Below, one piece after another: positions 41,799-42,686 of a stretch of DNA of 42,686 bases; position 1 is the first letter of the stretch; each line of letters starts with the position of its first letter. The notes beneath the pieces were generated by a model, which worked only from the letters and a program-made list of their open reading frames with translations, was not told where the DNA came from and made no database searches. The DNA is from Methanolobus halotolerans. Lineage in GTDB: Archaea; Halobacteriota; Methanosarcinia; Methanosarcinales; Methanosarcinaceae. Location: assembly GCF_004745425.1 (NCBI RefSeq), contig NZ_PGGK01000018.1, positions 1 to 42,686 on the forward strand. Direction: 5' to 3'. The position numbers and the translations under genes are program-made.

Positions 41799-42067
41799 TA
41801 ATGCCTTATATGGTTCCTTTAGAACAATTAAATAAATTTATTTTTAATTTAATTAACAGCGTAAATTACCGAAAGACTAAATAAGAATTAACCGATTCTA
41901 CACAATTAAACATTGCATTTTACTGCAGATGACGGAAATTTCATGCGCATCTGGCAACATGGATTTGATTCGTTCGATTCTGCGGTATCCAAAATGCCGA
42001 AAACTTGTTTAAAATGCTTTGTTCAATTGATTTATTGTTTATTTCATACGTTTATGGAGAATTTTAG
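41799..42067 (+). promoter_or_regulatory. AT-rich spacer and control region before the por operon
   Basis: It holds no gene. Stretches such as ATTTATTTTTAATTTAATTAA (near 41837-41860) are nearly pure A/T. TGGAGA at about 42055-42060 is the ribosome binding site of porC. A TATA-like stretch lies in TTGATTTATTGTTTATTT (about 42026-42045), and more are possible further up. Confidence 0.45.
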
Positions 42068-42613
42068 ATGAAAGAAATAAGAATACACGGTCGTGGCGGT
42101 CAGGGTTCGGTCACTGCTGCCGAATTGCTGGCTGTTGCTGCTTTTGCAGACAACAAGTTCAGCCAGGCCTTCCCTGCTTTTGGAGTGGAAAGAAGGGGGG
42201 CGCCAGTCCAGGCTTTTACCAGAATAAGTGATGCTCCGATAAGACTTAGAAGCCAGGTCTACAAACCGGACTATGTGATCGTCCAGGACCCTACACTGCT
42301 TGAGGTAGTTGATGTTGCAAGTGGCCTCAAGGATGACGGGATACTAATTATAAACAGTGATTTCGATCCTGATACATTCAAAATCGATACAAAAGCCAGG
42401 GTCATGACGGTGAACGCCACCAAGATCGCACTCGATATTATCGGAAGGCCGATAGTCAATACGATACTGCTCGGTGCTTTCGCCGGCGCCACCGGTGACA
42501 TCAGACCTGAGTCCATCATGGAAGCGGTCAGAGAAAGGTTCCCGGGCAAGGTCGGAGACAGGAACGCAGAAGCTATAATGGAAGCATATAAAATGATGAG
42601 GGGTCAGCAATGA
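42068..42613 (+). CDS. porC: Pyruvate:ferredoxin oxidoreductase gamma subunit
   Basis: A 181-residue gamma subunit of 2-oxoacid:ferredoxin oxidoreductase, which makes acetyl-CoA from pyruvate or works in reverse for carbon assimilation. The opening [19 protein letters not shown] and [16 protein letters not shown] are signatures. Assignment to the pyruvate enzyme, rather than the 2-oxoisovalerate or 2-oxoglutarate one, rests on overall similarity and on the PorD-like start that follows. Its stop overlaps the next ATG (ATGA). The alpha and beta subunits would lie beyond the window. Confidence 0.9.
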   Translation: MKEIRIHGRGGQGSVTAAELLAVAAFADNKFSQAFPAFGVERRGAPVQAFTRISDAPIRLRSQVYKPDYVIVQDPTLLEVVDVASGLKDDGILIINSDFDPDTFKIDTKARVMTVNATKIALDIIGRPIVNTILLGAFAGATGDIRPESIMEAVRERFPGKVGDRNAEAIMEAYKMMRGQQ

Positions 42614-42686
42614 AGATAGTTCCCGGAGCTGTTTGTGAGGCAGGTACCAGCCGTGTCAACAAGACCGGCGGATGGAGAACCTTCAA
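42610..42686 (+). CDS. porD: Pyruvate:ferredoxin oxidoreductase delta subunit (partial, cut by window end)
   Basis: Only 25 complete codons are present. They read [20 protein letters not shown] followed by GWRTF, which matches the N-terminus of archaeal PorD, the 8Fe ferredoxin-like subunit. The cluster-binding cysteines lie beyond the window. It overlaps porC by four bases, as in porCDAB operons. Confidence 0.75.
   Translation, partial: MKIVPGAVCEAGTSRVNKTGGWRTF

Overview
The window reads as a stretch of chromosome from a methanogenic archaeon of the Methanosarcinaceae type (Methanolobus, Methanococcoides or Methanohalophilus-like). This is inferred from protein content, not from a species marker. 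The archaeal genes include DnaG-type primase, a three-OB-fold RPA, ArcS archaeosine synthase, the NurA-HerA pair, a 2-oxoacid:ferredoxin oxidoreductase gamma subunit (PorC) with the start of PorD, a PGF-CTERM surface protein, a FilR1-type winged-helix regulator, UPF0058 and UPF0200/UPF0201 proteins, TATA-type promoters, and several starts so close to a TATA box that the messages are probably leaderless. I see no insertion sequence, integrase, CRISPR array, rRNA or clear prophage. Genes are densely packed on both strands.

Layout. 1-606 is AT-rich and has no convincing gene. 607-5591 (+) holds a LeuA-family synthase whose 5' end appears frameshifted, then TatD, a metallo-beta-lactamase-fold hydrolase and a YgiQ-type radical SAM protein. 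5741-7630 (+) holds a PGF-CTERM surface protein behind a palindromic operator-like site, and a FilR1-type regulator. 7617-13340 (-) holds a CheB-CheR-coiled coil-PAS fusion and a GlcF/GlcD-like oxidoreductase pair. 13426-17753 holds ArcS and a GNAT acetyltransferase (+), then UPF0058 and DnaG (-). 18358-28893 is the most distinctive part: an FAD-dependent pyridine nucleotide-disulfide oxidoreductase behind three successive inverted repeats; RtcA overlapping it by four bases; KptA converging on RtcA; RPA; four tandem CBS-domain genes; an Rnl3-type RNA ligase; and a divergent EF-Tu/SelB-like GTPase. 28895-32862 holds a KaiC/RAD55-like ATPase with a small partner (-), a SpoIIM-like membrane protein (+), a core methionine synthase-like protein and a small unknown protein (-). 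33030-34997 (-) is a sodium:solute symporter with its own terminator. 35356-38488 (+) is nurA-herA, followed by tRNA-Lys(CTT) and a 56-residue ribbon-helix-helix protein at 38768-38938. 38973-40744 (-) holds a TIM-barrel isomerase-like protein and the UPF0201/UPF0200 pair. 40842 to the end (+) holds a tRNA-dihydrouridine synthase and the start of the por operon.

How the genes fit together. RNA end metabolism is over-represented between 19.8 and 27.8 kb: RtcA (3'-phosphate cyclisation), KptA (2'-phosphate removal) and an Rnl3 ligase lie within 8 kb. The CBS proteins between them are ligand-sensing candidates, probably for adenine nucleotides, and the last one lies 15 bases before the ligase gene. 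DNA maintenance is represented by DnaG, RPA, NurA-HerA and TatD. tRNA modification is represented by ArcS and the dihydrouridine synthase. Recurrent regulatory architecture includes palindromic CTTATA...TATAAG elements in divergent intergenic regions (21463-21479 and 35071-35092) and perfect inverted repeats at predicted transcription starts (5706-5724 and 17827-17842).
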